Position numbers and translations under genes: made by a program
The notes under the pieces: generated by a model
The model's database searches: none
The model's input: only the letters and a program-made list of their open reading frames with translations
What the model was told of the DNA's origin: nothing
In this document: positions 10,318-20,177 of the stretch, one piece after another
Numbering within the stretch: the stretch's first letter is position 1
How the letters are laid out: the number at the start of each line of letters is the position of its first letter
Assembly (NCBI RefSeq): GCF_019711195.1
Contig: NZ_CP081299.1
Coordinates: forward strand, 434,001-498,000
DNA: 64,000 nucleotides
From: Dyadobacter sp. NIV53
GTDB taxonomy: Bacteria > Bacteroidota > Bacteroidia > Cytophagales > Spirosomataceae
Direction of reading: 5' to 3'

Positions 10318-11021
10318 TGTTTGAAAGTTTCATGGGTAAGATCGAAAAAATGAAGATTCAGGCGTATACTGATGCTACATTTAATTCGAAATCGGGTGAG
10401 CCGCTAACGGTTCAGATCAACCCTGAAAATTATACCCGGCAATTGAAAATTATACATTGCGAAAACCAGACTCCCGGTTCAACGGGTGCTGATCTGGCTT
10501 TTGTACGGATCAATCCGGAAGAACTGCATTTTGATTTTTTGTTTGACAGTACAGGTGTCATCAAAGAAACGTCCTTGCTGCCAACCATAATTAATCCGTT
10601 TGCTGAAATAAATGATGTTGTTTCAGAAGTGGAAGCTTTTGTATCCGGCATTTATGACAGTACGATTCACCGGAGCAAATATCTGGAAATACTGTGGGGA
10701 ACGCTTGCTTTCAAATGTGTACTGACGGCGCTGGACATTGAATATAAGTTATTTAAACCCGATGGCAAGCCGATCCGGGCTTTGGCAAAAGGGACTTTCA
10801 AAGAATTCAAACCGCAAAAACAACGCCTGGCAGAGGAAAACCGCCAGTCGCCCGATATAACGCACCGCAGGACCTTCAAAGAAAGTGACCGGTTTACGTT
10901 GCTGGCCGAGAAAATTTATACATCGGACAAGTATTACATAGACGCAGCCAAAGCCAATAACCTGACCAGTTTTCGAAAAATACGTACAGGTTCTGATTTG
11001 TATTTTCCACCAGTTAAGTAA
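10317..11021 (+). CDS. LysM-type tube/hub connector (Afp7/gp53-like)
   Basis: A 234-residue CIS protein. The N-terminal two thirds is a tube-like fold with VQINPENYTRQ near residue 30 and the RSKYLEILWGTLAFKCVL stretch near 120-137. The C-terminus is a LysM-like motif (FTLLAEKIYTSDKYYIDAAK followed by RKIRTGSDLYFP). Homologues sit between tube and spike/baseplate and bind the baseplate wedge. The gene is coupled to the upstream DUF5908 gene and lies 6 bp from the spike gene. The call rests on motif order and locus position. Confidence 0.88.
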   Translation: MFESFMGKIEKMKIQAYTDATFNSKSGEPLTVQINPENYTRQLKIIHCENQTPGSTGADLAFVRINPEELHFDFLFDSTGVIKETSLLPTIINPFAEINDVVSEVEAFVSGIYDSTIHRSKYLEILWGTLAFKCVLTALDIEYKLFKPDGKPIRALAKGTFKEFKPQKQRLAEENRQSPDITHRRTFKESDRFTLLAEKIYTSDKYYIDAAKANNLTSFRKIRTGSDLYFPPVK

Positions 11022-11027
11022 ACGAAA

Positions 11028-12743
11028 ATGTCTGAAGTTGTCATTCCGCAATCCGATCTGGTAAGTCTCGTCATGAAAATTGATGGAACGGAAATCGCTG
11101 AACAATATCAGCTGCTAAGCGTAGAAACGAGTAAGGAAATCAATAAAATCCCTACTGCCAGGCTTAGCGTACAGCAAGGTGATGTACTGGCTTCGGGCAA
11201 ATTCCCGACTGATGATCCCGACCTTTTCCAGCCTGGTAAGGAAGTGGAACTTCAAATGGGTTTTCATCACGAAACTGTTACTATTTTTAAAGGAATAATA
11301 ACGCGATGCGAAAATGCGACAACGGGTTCAGACACAGTATCGCAGCTTGTAATTGAATGTAAAGACCAGGCTTTCAGGATGACAGCACCACCTAAAAACC
11401 GTCATTTCCGAAATGTAACAGACAGTGATATTACCGAAACCCTTGCACAGGAAAATGAAATTACAGAAACAGAAATAGAAAGTTCAGCTATTACCCATGA
11501 AGAAATAACACAGAATAATCAGTCTGACTGGGATTTTGCAGTCTCACGGCTGGATTCTACCGGCATGTTTTGCTGCGTTTCGGACAATGTTTTTATTACC
11601 AAATCTTTACCCCGGAGTTTGTCTGATGGTGACGTGGTTGAAACATTTGCTTACGGAGAAAATATATTTGAATTACAGGCAGATACGGATGCCCGGACCC
11701 AGCCACAAAGTGTACGCGTTCGTACATGGAATCCTGCCACTCAAAGCGTTCAGGAAACGACTGCCAATGACCCTGCCGAAGCCGGACAAGGTGGAAACGT
11801 AGATGCGGGAACACTCAGCGCGGCAGCAGGATCACAAACACTGGACATTACCCACAGCGGAAGCATGACCCAGGAAGAGCAGCAGGCCATAGCTGATGCC
11901 CGGTTGCTAAAAAGCAGGCTTTCCAGGATCCGAGGACATTTTAAAACGTATGGAAATACAAGTGTTAAAGTCGGTGATATAATAAAAATGCAGCGTATTG
12001 GTTCAAGATTTGACGGTAATCATCTTGTGTCGTCCATCAAACAAACGCATGAAAATGGCTGCTGGGAAACTGAGATACATTTTGGACTTGCATCAGAACA
12101 GTTTTTTTCTGAAACGGTAAATCCACATCAGCCCCAGGCAACTGCAACAGGCGCTATGCCGTCGGTGCAAGGCCTGCAAATCGGAGTTGTAACACAGATT
12201 GACGGCGATCCTGAACACCGTGTAAAAGTCAGGTTTCCCTTAGTGAATGATTCAGATGATGGAATATGGGCACGTATCAGCACGCTCGATGCGGGCAATG
12301 GACGCGGTACTTTTTTCCGTCCTGAAAAAGATGATGAAGTGATTCTTGCATTTATCAATAACGATATCCGGAATCCGGTGATACTGGGTATGCTTCATAG
12401 TTCGGCATTGGCACCACCTGTTACACCTGCCACTGCCAATAATGAAAAAGGCTATGTTTCCAGAGACGGGGGTATAAAAATGATTTTTGATGACGACGCA
12501 ACCGCTTTCAAGGTTGAAACAAAAGCAGGAAAAAAGCTAACAATTTCGGATAAGGACAAAAAGGTATTGATTGAGGACGAAACCGGCAACAAAATAACGT
12601 TTGAGACGTCGGGTGTAACGATTGAAAGTGCATCCAACCTGACTGTAAAAGCAGGCGCAACACTTTCACTGGAAGGTGTGAGTGTAGCCCTGAAAGGAAG
12701 CGCAATGGTTGAAATTAACGGTGCATTGGTGAAGATAAACTAA
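11028..12743 (+). CDS. VgrG-like central spike (Afp8)
   Basis: A 571-residue spike protein. Residues 1-350 resemble the gp27/late-control-D hub. Residues 380-465 form the gp5-type OB fold (VTQIDGDPEHRVKVRFP, FFRPEKDDEVILAFIN, NPVILGMLHSS). The C-terminal 90 residues are a repetitive beta-prism (KLTISDKDKKVLIEDE, NKITFETSGVTIES). It forms the trimeric spike at the baseplate centre, topped by the PAAR protein encoded next. No extra effector domain is fused at the C-terminus. Confidence 0.93.
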   Translation: MSEVVIPQSDLVSLVMKIDGTEIAEQYQLLSVETSKEINKIPTARLSVQQGDVLASGKFPTDDPDLFQPGKEVELQMGFHHETVTIFKGIITRCENATTGSDTVSQLVIECKDQAFRMTAPPKNRHFRNVTDSDITETLAQENEITETEIESSAITHEEITQNNQSDWDFAVSRLDSTGMFCCVSDNVFITKSLPRSLSDGDVVETFAYGENIFELQADTDARTQPQSVRVRTWNPATQSVQETTANDPAEAGQGGNVDAGTLSAAAGSQTLDITHSGSMTQEEQQAIADARLLKSRLSRIRGHFKTYGNTSVKVGDIIKMQRIGSRFDGNHLVSSIKQTHENGCWETEIHFGLASEQFFSETVNPHQPQATATGAMPSVQGLQIGVVTQIDGDPEHRVKVRFPLVNDSDDGIWARISTLDAGNGRGTFFRPEKDDEVILAFINNDIRNPVILGMLHSSALAPPVTPATANNEKGYVSRDGGIKMIFDDDATAFKVETKAGKKLTISDKDKKVLIEDETGNKITFETSGVTIESASNLTVKAGATLSLEGVSVALKGSAMVEINGALVKIN

Positions 12744-12826
12744 GGTTTTGAATGATGCTTTATTTTAAAGTTATCTCAGCGTCCACTTTGAACTCTAACT
12801 TTTTAACTCTTAACTCTTACCTAAAA

Positions 12827-13117
12827 ATGCCACCAGCCGCACGAATAACCGATATGCATGTTTGCCCGATGTCCGACGGGCCAAAGCCGCACGTTGGCGG
12901 ACCGATTTTACCAGCCGGAGCACCCACTGTTTTAATTGGCAGTTTGCCGGCAGCCCGTGTGGGTGATATGTGTTTGTGTGTAGGCCCACCGGATGTGATT
13001 GTAAAAGGATCAGGAACCGTATTGATCGGTGGAATGCCCGCTGCACGTTTAGGCGATACCACAGCACACGGAGGCAGCATTGCCGCAGGTTTTCCAACAG
13101 TGATGATTGGAGGATAG
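12827..13117 (+). CDS. PAAR spike-tip protein
   Basis: A 96-residue PAAR protein starting MPPAARITDMHVCPM. It carries the repeated PAAR signatures (PPAARITD, LPAARVGDMC, MPAARLGD) and the Cys/His residues that bind a metal at the tip. It sharpens the VgrG spike. An in-frame ATG at 12752 would add 25 residues unlike any PAAR N-terminus, so 12827 is chosen. It has no toxin extension. Confidence 0.95.
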   Translation: MPPAARITDMHVCPMSDGPKPHVGGPILPAGAPTVLIGSLPAARVGDMCLCVGPPDVIVKGSGTVLIGGMPAARLGDTTAHGGSIAAGFPTVMIGG

Positions 13118-13227
13118 TTTTAGGCTGTTAGCATCTTGCTATCCACATTTGGTTTTCAATAACCGCAATACGTTTGATGAAGGTATTTCGCACATTTATT
13201 TTCTGATTTCAAGAATACATAAATACC

Positions 13228-13638
13228 ATGAACAAGTCTTTTTTAGGTACAGGCTGGGGTTTTCCACCCACTTTTGAACGTACTGCACGAGCGGTCGAAA
13301 TGCTATCTGATGAAGCAAATGTCAGGATCAGTCTGGAAATCATACTTAATACCAGGCTGGGTGAAAGAGTACTTCGTTCTGACTTTGGCTGCAATATGGA
13401 AGAACTTGTTTTTGAACCAATTACAACCACATTCCTGACCTACATCAGGGAGCGGATAAGGGTGGCCATTCTTTACCATGAGCCGCGCGTAGAACTGAAC
13501 AGCATAGATTTTTCAAAAAGCAACGAGGAAGAAGGTTTGGTGTGGGTAAAAGTAGAATACACGATCCGCGCCACCAATACCCGATTTAATTACGTCTTTC
13601 CTTTTTACAAAGAAGAGGGCACAAATATTAATTTATAA
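13228..13638 (+). CDS. Baseplate wedge protein, gp25/GPW family (Afp9-like)
   Basis: A 136-residue gp25-like wedge protein. It includes the family core of LGTGWGFPP near the start, a helix with VRISLEIILNTRLGERVLRS, the SDFGCNMEELVFEP stretch and a final amphipathic strand. gp25 proteins nucleate sheath assembly on the baseplate. The stop overlaps the next ATG by one base (TAATG at 13636-13640), so it is translationally coupled to baseplate J. Confidence 0.93.
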   Translation: MNKSFLGTGWGFPPTFERTARAVEMLSDEANVRISLEIILNTRLGERVLRSDFGCNMEELVFEPITTTFLTYIRERIRVAILYHEPRVELNSIDFSKSNEEEGLVWVKVEYTIRATNTRFNYVFPFYKEEGTNINL

Positions 13639-16600
13639 TGGCTGGTACCTGTACACATATTAACCCCTTGCAACATTCCGGCAGCAGCCAGTTACAACGG
13701 CTGTTAAAAGCATTGGAACCCTCCTTTGTAAAGATTGACGAGCGCAGCACTGCCGATCTTATGTTGTTTGCAAAAGAATATGCCCGTTACATCAAATATT
13801 ACAATGCCAGTAATGTATCTGAAAGTGACTGGCAGGCTTTTATGCAATGGGATATTTCTGCTGTACTGGCTGAGCTTTCAAAAACGAATGCGCAATTTTT
13901 CTATAAAATAGCCCTGACAATTATAGCAAAGCTTAAAACACCTCTTACAGAAGCGGAAGCACAGCAGCATTTCACATTGTTATTCGAATTGTTGTTTACG
14001 CTGTTGCAACGTATTGACCAGCTTTTGGTACAAATTCCAAATGAAATGGCTTTCCGTGAATATTTCCAGACTTTAATAGAATCCCGGATTCAGGAACCCT
14101 ACAAGAAATTAAAAAAACAATATGACAACGCACTGGCCAATGTACCAACACCGCTTGTTTTAACGGACAGCGGATTAAGAGATTCACTCGCCATACCACT
14201 CGAAACAGTTGCCAACGCCACTTCTGGGCTCAACACAGCTCTTTGGGGTGATCCTTCTTTGGCTATTGTTCCTGCGTTCATTGGCGCAAATGTTCCTGAG
14301 AAAGTTAAAAACATGGCTTCGCATAATTTATTTATTGCGCAGATTGATTCCCTGTTTCGGGCAATTGCACAGCTGAATCAGCAAGCCGGACTGTATCTCG
14401 AACAAACCCTTGACAATTTTCCTGACCACACACCTCATTATGCGCTTTTTCTGACATTCCTTAAACTTTTTAAAGGCATACAGAACAACCTGAATGAGTT
14501 CACAAAAAGGCATCTGGATTTTTATTACAAAGACATTTTACAATTAAAAAACAAGGCCTCACAACCAGACTTTGTTCACTTAATTATAGAACTGGCAAAA
14601 AATACGGACAAGTTTCTTCTCGCAAAAGACACCGTTTTCAAAGCCGGCAAAAATGATGCAGGTAAAGAATTGTTTTACAAAAGCACATCGGATACTGTCA
14701 TCAATCAGGCTCAGGCCGCATTGTATAAATCAGTATTTGTAGAAACCAGTGCCACCGAAAAATCCGTATATGCTTCCGCTACTGCCAATTCTATTGACGG
14801 ACAGGGTGGCAAGATAACCGCAGCCGATGGACAGTGGAAACCTTTTGGGGACGATACACGCAAGCCGGCTACGGTTGGTTTTGCTGTGGCTTCACATCAT
14901 TTCTACTGCCAGGGCGGTGGACGGATACTGGGAATTTTTTTCGAAAAAGACGGGGCTCCGGTATCGGTGGATGTCTCATTGTTTGATATTCACATTTCCG
15001 GTGAAAAGGGCTGGTTTATTATTCCTGATTCACAGAAAGGTGTACTTGGAAGCATCATTTGGCTTTATCTCAATCCCAATGATCCTGCATTTGTGCCGTT
15101 CAGTCAGAAATTACATGCTGATACCTTCAATACTGTTTTACCAGTAGCCAAATTCACATTTAAAAATACCAGTAATGCACGAGCATGGTATGACCTTGGC
15201 TTTACGAAAATCACCACTGGCTGCTGGGTTGGAGGATTGAAAAAGTTTTCACTTTCAAACGATCTTGGGCCGCTCGATCCGGCCAAACCATTTTTACCTT
15301 TTGGCGGAATTCCTAAAAAAGGTGCTGGTTTTACAATTGGCAGTCACGAGGTTTTTCAAAAATACGATACTACCGGCGGAACAAATGTTCTTAACGCCGG
15401 TTTATCCATCGAATGGGACAATGCAGCAATAGCTGGAAACAATGTAAGTGTCCGTTATCTGGATGGCGGACAATGGACTATCCCAGCAGGAAACCGTCCT
15501 GATACAGATATTAAATTTTCTAACCCCCACCCGATTGCACCCGATTTTTCACCGGACGTGCCATTAACAACGGATAGCAAAAGGGGATTTGTGCGTTTCG
15601 AAACAGATACAGATTTTGGCCATGGTGATTATATCAAACGGCTTGTAGATTCAGCAACCAATGCAACAGTGAATGATACACCTGCCCAGCCTTACACGCC
15701 ACAGATCAAGTCACTGGCTATCAATTATATATTCTGGAAATCATTTGATTTGTCGGGAACTACTTTGCTGAATGAATCAGAATTACAGTTTTTTCATGTC
15801 TTGCCTTTTGGCACAAAAAAACCCGTTCCACAAACCGGATTAAAACTCTTGCCTGCATTCGATAATGAAGGTGAATTATATGTTGGTTTCGAAAAATTAA
15901 CGCCTGACTCTTCATTATCTACACTTTTTCAATTGGCAGAAGGTTCAGCTGATCCCGAATTAGATAAGACAGAAGTAGTTTTTGATTATCTGGCAAACAA
16001 CAGCTGGAAAACATTTGACAGTCAAAGTATTTCTGACGGAACCGAAGACCTGATTCATTCGGGTATCGTACAAACACAAATTCCCGCCGATGCCGGCAAT
16101 ACCAATACTATTCTGGATTCGGGTTTTCACTGGCTCCGTCTTACTGTGAAAGAACGCACTGCGGCTGCCTGCAACATTATTGGAATACATACGCAGGCAG
16201 TTCGTGCTACATTTTTTGACTATAACAAACAAGGAATTGTCTTTGAAAAATCGCTGGCAGGTAATACGATCAGTAAAACTGTAATCAGCAATGCCGCGAT
16301 TAAAAAGATGAGTCAGCCGTACAACAGTTTTGGCGGCAGGGTTACTGAAACCGATCCGCACTTTTATGTACGAGTGAGCGAACGGCTTCGTCACAAACAA
16401 CGGGGCATTACCATCTGGGATTATGAGCATATTGTTTTGGAGGCATTTCCGGATGAATTATATAAGGTAAAGTGTTTGAATCATACGCATTTACAGGACG
16501 AAATAGCACCGGGTTATGTCACAGTGGTTCCTGTTGCGAATTTGCAGAATAAAAATGCAATTGACCCGCTTCGTCCGCTGGTTAACATTGCAACGCTGGA

Positions 16601-17045
16601 AAAGATCAGTCAGTTTTTAAAAAAGATCATTTCAGCTCACGTACGGCTTGATGTACGCAATCCGAAATTTGAGCAGGTCCAGTTTGAGTTTAGTGTAAAA
16701 TTCATAGAAGACCCAGCCATTGATCCCTCCTATTACCGGGAAGTATTAAACAGGCGCGTTGAGGAATTCCTGGCTCCATGGGCATACAATACTGCCTGGG
16801 ATATAGAATTTGGGGGCCATTTATGCAAGTCGGTTGTACTGAACCTGGTGGAAGAGCAGACGTATGTAGACTATGTAACCTGTTTTAAAATGAATCATTA
16901 TGTTGACGGAATTATATACAAATCCGATGTGGAAGAAGCTTACACGACCTCGTCAAGGTCGGTGATCACTTCGTACAAAAATGGAAATACCCGCCATATT
17001 ATCACTGTTTTAACGTCTGCCGACAAAACCTGTGTTTGTGTATGA
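13638..17045 (+). CDS. Baseplate J-like protein (Afp11-like)
   Basis: A 1135-residue protein of the eCIS baseplate-J group. The C-terminal 250 residues hold the recognisable part: RGITIWDYEHIVLEAFPDE, YVTVVPVANL, and a DVRNPKFEQVQFEFSVKF beta-alpha unit followed by LNRRVEEFLAPWAYN. The N-terminal part is helical and specific to the large eCIS versions. Several sheet-rich insertions lie in the middle (residues 370-760). J proteins form the baseplate ring with gp25. The TGA stop overlaps the next ATG by four bases (ATGA at 17042-17045). Confidence 0.87.
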   Translation: MAGTCTHINPLQHSGSSQLQRLLKALEPSFVKIDERSTADLMLFAKEYARYIKYYNASNVSESDWQAFMQWDISAVLAELSKTNAQFFYKIALTIIAKLKTPLTEAEAQQHFTLLFELLFTLLQRIDQLLVQIPNEMAFREYFQTLIESRIQEPYKKLKKQYDNALANVPTPLVLTDSGLRDSLAIPLETVANATSGLNTALWGDPSLAIVPAFIGANVPEKVKNMASHNLFIAQIDSLFRAIAQLNQQAGLYLEQTLDNFPDHTPHYALFLTFLKLFKGIQNNLNEFTKRHLDFYYKDILQLKNKASQPDFVHLIIELAKNTDKFLLAKDTVFKAGKNDAGKELFYKSTSDTVINQAQAALYKSVFVETSATEKSVYASATANSIDGQGGKITAADGQWKPFGDDTRKPATVGFAVASHHFYCQGGGRILGIFFEKDGAPVSVDVSLFDIHISGEKGWFIIPDSQKGVLGSIIWLYLNPNDPAFVPFSQKLHADTFNTVLPVAKFTFKNTSNARAWYDLGFTKITTGCWVGGLKKFSLSNDLGPLDPAKPFLPFGGIPKKGAGFTIGSHEVFQKYDTTGGTNVLNAGLSIEWDNAAIAGNNVSVRYLDGGQWTIPAGNRPDTDIKFSNPHPIAPDFSPDVPLTTDSKRGFVRFETDTDFGHGDYIKRLVDSATNATVNDTPAQPYTPQIKSLAINYIFWKSFDLSGTTLLNESELQFFHVLPFGTKKPVPQTGLKLLPAFDNEGELYVGFEKLTPDSSLSTLFQLAEGSADPELDKTEVVFDYLANNSWKTFDSQSISDGTEDLIHSGIVQTQIPADAGNTNTILDSGFHWLRLTVKERTAAACNIIGIHTQAVRATFFDYNKQGIVFEKSLAGNTISKTVISNAAIKKMSQPYNSFGGRVTETDPHFYVRVSERLRHKQRGITIWDYEHIVLEAFPDELYKVKCLNHTHLQDEIAPGYVTVVPVANLQNKNAIDPLRPLVNIATLEKISQFLKKIISAHVRLDVRNPKFEQVQFEFSVKFIEDPAIDPSYYREVLNRRVEEFLAPWAYNTAWDIEFGGHLCKSVVLNLVEEQTYVDYVTCFKMNHYVDGIIYKSDVEEAYTTSSRSVITSYKNGNTRHIITVLTSADKTCVCV

Positions 17046-20000
17046 ATCAGCAAGATGTTTATATAGCCAAAAACCGTACGTTACCACCCAGCCAGGACTA
17101 CGAACTGCTGCGAAAAACGGGCATGGGTTATATTGAGAGCCTCGGCAACAAGCTTTGGACGAATTTTAATAGTCCCGACCCCGGGATTACTACACACGAA
17201 ATACTGTGTTATGCCCTCACAGAACTGGGTTATCGTACCGATTTCGATATCAAAGACCTTTTAACAGAAAACACAGATGGGCTGATTCAGAATAAAACAT
17301 TTTTTACAGCGAAGAATATACTGACCAACCGCCCCGTAAGCGAACTGGATTACAGAAAACTCGTTGTAGACATCATTGGCGTACACAATGCGTGGCTTAT
17401 TTATGAACTCGACGAAAAAGATGCTGACGGATATCATTTGCCTCTGCCAGCCGAAATTCCCATTTATGCTGATTGTGTGAACGACCAGCTTGTATACACC
17501 AAAACTGGTTGTGAAGTCAGTCTGCGGGGTTTACAAAAATTCATGCTGGATCTGGACAGTACCGATGAATTCGGAGATTTGAATAATGGTGTCATTTATC
17601 ATCAGGTTTTCGAACAAAACCCTGATCCGGCCAAAGACCTTTACGGCACCGCTTTTGAGATCGTTCCCTTTTATGATAACTGGAAGGATGGCGAAAGTTT
17701 TCTGGATTTATTGACTGACCTGGCAACAGAAATAAACATCGGAACCATTACAGTGTCACAGCCTGACGTGAAGAAAAATCGCTGGAAAATTGATGTTGTG
17801 AATCTGGTGACGACCACAAATTTTGGTTTTGATCTGGTCCTGGCAAGCAAGCCATCATCTGATTTTGCAGTCAGTACTTCTAAAATACAGGCCTATACTA
17901 CTGTTACTGTATTAGCTGCCTGGTTCGACCTGTTGCTTAAGAAATTGCAAAATGCACTTGAAATTGTAAAAGAGGTAAAAATTACAATTCATGAAAACCG
18001 CAACCTGTGCGAAGACTGGCTTTGTATTGAACCTGTACTTGTGAAGGAGCTGGGAATATGTGTGGACATAGACTTGCTGCCTGATGCAGATACCGAAAAG
18101 GTTTTGGCCGAAATGTATTTTTTGATTGAAAATTACCTCAACCCATCCGTTTCCTTTTTTACCTTAAAAGAACTATTGGATAAAGGAAAAACCAGTGATG
18201 AGATTTTTGAAGGGCCAATACTTCACCATGGATTTATTGATACAAATGAACTGGAAAACACACAGCTTAGACAGGAAATCTATACTTCTGACATCATCAA
18301 TCTGCTGATGGATATTCCGGGTGTGCGGTGTGTAAAGAACATGCTGCTTACACTTTATGATAAAAACGGCAATCCTGATCCTGTTCAGAAAAACCAGAAA
18401 TGGTGTTTGCATGTGCCAAAAGGTACCAAGGTTGTGTTAAGCCATCAGAAATCAAAGTTTTTGTTTTTTAAGGGTAAAATACCATTTACGATCACTGACA
18501 CGGCGCGGTTGCAGGAGGTGGAGGACACGCTAAAATTTCTGCATGCAGTTCGTAACCGCAATAAACTGAAAGGGCATACGGATGATATGAATATTCCGAA
18601 TGGCAATTTCAGGGAGCTTGCCGATTATTATTCTATCCAGTACGAATTTCCGCAGGTTTATGGAGTCGGAGCATTTGGTTTACCCTCAAAAGCAACGCCT
18701 TTGCGTAAAGCACAAGCCAAACAATTGAAAGCATACCTGCTTTTTTACGATCAGCTGCTTGCCGATTTTTTTCAGCAGCTTAAAAATGCCAGACGGTTAA
18801 TTTCAACGGAAAATCTTACACAAACTTATTTCAGCCAATATCTGACCGGAATTAAGGGCGTGGAAACAGACGACTTTGCCACCGAAATCTATCAGAATAA
18901 CCTGGAAGATGTACTGGACCTGACCAACTTAACCGCCTGGCAAAGGCTGGGTGAAACTCAGGCAGTATTTGAAGACCGTCAGCAACGTTTTCTGGATCAT
19001 CTGCTGGCGCGTTTTGCAGAAAATTTCAACCAGTACACTATGCTGATGTTCCAGTTCAGCTCGCAGTCGGGAAGTGTACAATTTGTAAAAACTGATTCGG
19101 CACGTCTTGCAAAAGATAAAATAAAGTTTCTGGAAGATTATGCCGTTACAAGCTCAGAACGGGGTAAAGCATTCGATTACCATCCGCTCAAACATGATGC
19201 TTCGGGCAATCAGGTAGTGAATGTAATCTGGGATACCGATAATGTTTCAGGATTTGAAAAGCGCGTGTCAAGACTCTTAGGTATTGAAAACTTCAATAGA
19301 AGAGACCTCTCCTGCCCTGCCATTGTCGAGGTTTCCGCCTTTGACGTAACTGCACAGACCTGTATATTTTTGGTTAAAGACGAAGATGGAAACGTGCTGC
19401 TGACATTGCTTTCAGTAAAAAAATATACGGCCGAAGCTGACGCACAGACTGATGCAGACCGGATGAAATACTGGTTTACAAACCCACAAAGATATTATTG
19501 CAAAAAACTCGCTGATGGTACCATCGTTCTCCAGATCATTGATCCGGAGAACGGTGAAGTGATAGCACAAACGCTGGAAACGTACCCGACATGGCTGGAA
19601 GCCGACCGTGCAAAAGAAAAACTGGTTGATCTGTTTGCAAGCCGCTGCAGCGCAGGTGAAGGAATGTATTTACTGGAACATATACTGCTCCGGCCAAGGA
19701 ACAATCTTTATAAACTGATGCGCGTGTGCCTGGGAAAAGACTGCACCGATTGCTGTGACGACGATCCTTATTCTTTTCGGGCAACGGTAATTTTGCCATT
19801 CTGGCCGGAACGTTTCCGTAACATGTATTTCCGCCAGTATGCCGAAGAAATAATGCGTACAGAAGCTCCTGCGCACGTTTCACTTAAAATCTGCTGGGTA
19901 TCAAATGTGGATATGCACCGGCTTGAAGTTGCATACCGTGCATGGCTCGATGCAATGCAGTTATATGCAACGCCACTTTGCCCCGACAGCGATCATGATG

Positions 20001-20146
20001 AAGCATTAAGAGATGCCAACGATAACTTACTGACCATATTGGAAACATTGCACAGCGAATATCCGGGAGGGCGGCTTCACGACTGTGAAGAGGGCGAAAG
20101 CGAAAGCGCCATTGTTCTGGGAAGCAGCTCACTGGGAACATTTTAA
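17042..20146 (+). CDS. Large eCIS baseplate-associated protein (Afp12-like position)
   Basis: A 1034-residue protein. It begins MNQQDVYIAKNRTLPPSQDY, then a helix and the DPGITTHEILCYALTELGYR motif seen in large proteins that follow baseplate J in Bacteroidota eCIS loci. I recognise no enzymatic domain. A Cys-rich patch lies around residues 895-908 (C-x4-C-x2-CC), which might bind metal. ATG 17042 is chosen over the upstream TTG at 17036 because it forms the ATGA coupling with the J gene. It probably completes the baseplate wedge with J; this is inferred from position and size. Confidence 0.75.
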   Translation: MNQQDVYIAKNRTLPPSQDYELLRKTGMGYIESLGNKLWTNFNSPDPGITTHEILCYALTELGYRTDFDIKDLLTENTDGLIQNKTFFTAKNILTNRPVSELDYRKLVVDIIGVHNAWLIYELDEKDADGYHLPLPAEIPIYADCVNDQLVYTKTGCEVSLRGLQKFMLDLDSTDEFGDLNNGVIYHQVFEQNPDPAKDLYGTAFEIVPFYDNWKDGESFLDLLTDLATEINIGTITVSQPDVKKNRWKIDVVNLVTTTNFGFDLVLASKPSSDFAVSTSKIQAYTTVTVLAAWFDLLLKKLQNALEIVKEVKITIHENRNLCEDWLCIEPVLVKELGICVDIDLLPDADTEKVLAEMYFLIENYLNPSVSFFTLKELLDKGKTSDEIFEGPILHHGFIDTNELENTQLRQEIYTSDIINLLMDIPGVRCVKNMLLTLYDKNGNPDPVQKNQKWCLHVPKGTKVVLSHQKSKFLFFKGKIPFTITDTARLQEVEDTLKFLHAVRNRNKLKGHTDDMNIPNGNFRELADYYSIQYEFPQVYGVGAFGLPSKATPLRKAQAKQLKAYLLFYDQLLADFFQQLKNARRLISTENLTQTYFSQYLTGIKGVETDDFATEIYQNNLEDVLDLTNLTAWQRLGETQAVFEDRQQRFLDHLLARFAENFNQYTMLMFQFSSQSGSVQFVKTDSARLAKDKIKFLEDYAVTSSERGKAFDYHPLKHDASGNQVVNVIWDTDNVSGFEKRVSRLLGIENFNRRDLSCPAIVEVSAFDVTAQTCIFLVKDEDGNVLLTLLSVKKYTAEADAQTDADRMKYWFTNPQRYYCKKLADGTIVLQIIDPENGEVIAQTLETYPTWLEADRAKEKLVDLFASRCSAGEGMYLLEHILLRPRNNLYKLMRVCLGKDCTDCCDDDPYSFRATVILPFWPERFRNMYFRQYAEEIMRTEAPAHVSLKICWVSNVDMHRLEVAYRAWLDAMQLYATPLCPDSDHDEALRDANDNLLTILETLHSEYPGGRLHDCEEGESESAIVLGSSSLGTF

Positions 20147-20177
20147 AAAATATACAACTCGTAAAATCATTAATACT

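Noticed and set aside
12752..12826. N-terminal extension of the PAAR protein
   Set aside because: The 25 extra residues are unlike PAAR starts, and ATG 12827 begins exactly at the PPAARITD motif.
20085..20177. Upstream start of the PKD-containing gene
   Set aside because: It would overlap the end of the preceding gene by 62 bp; ATG 20178 gives a normal boundary.
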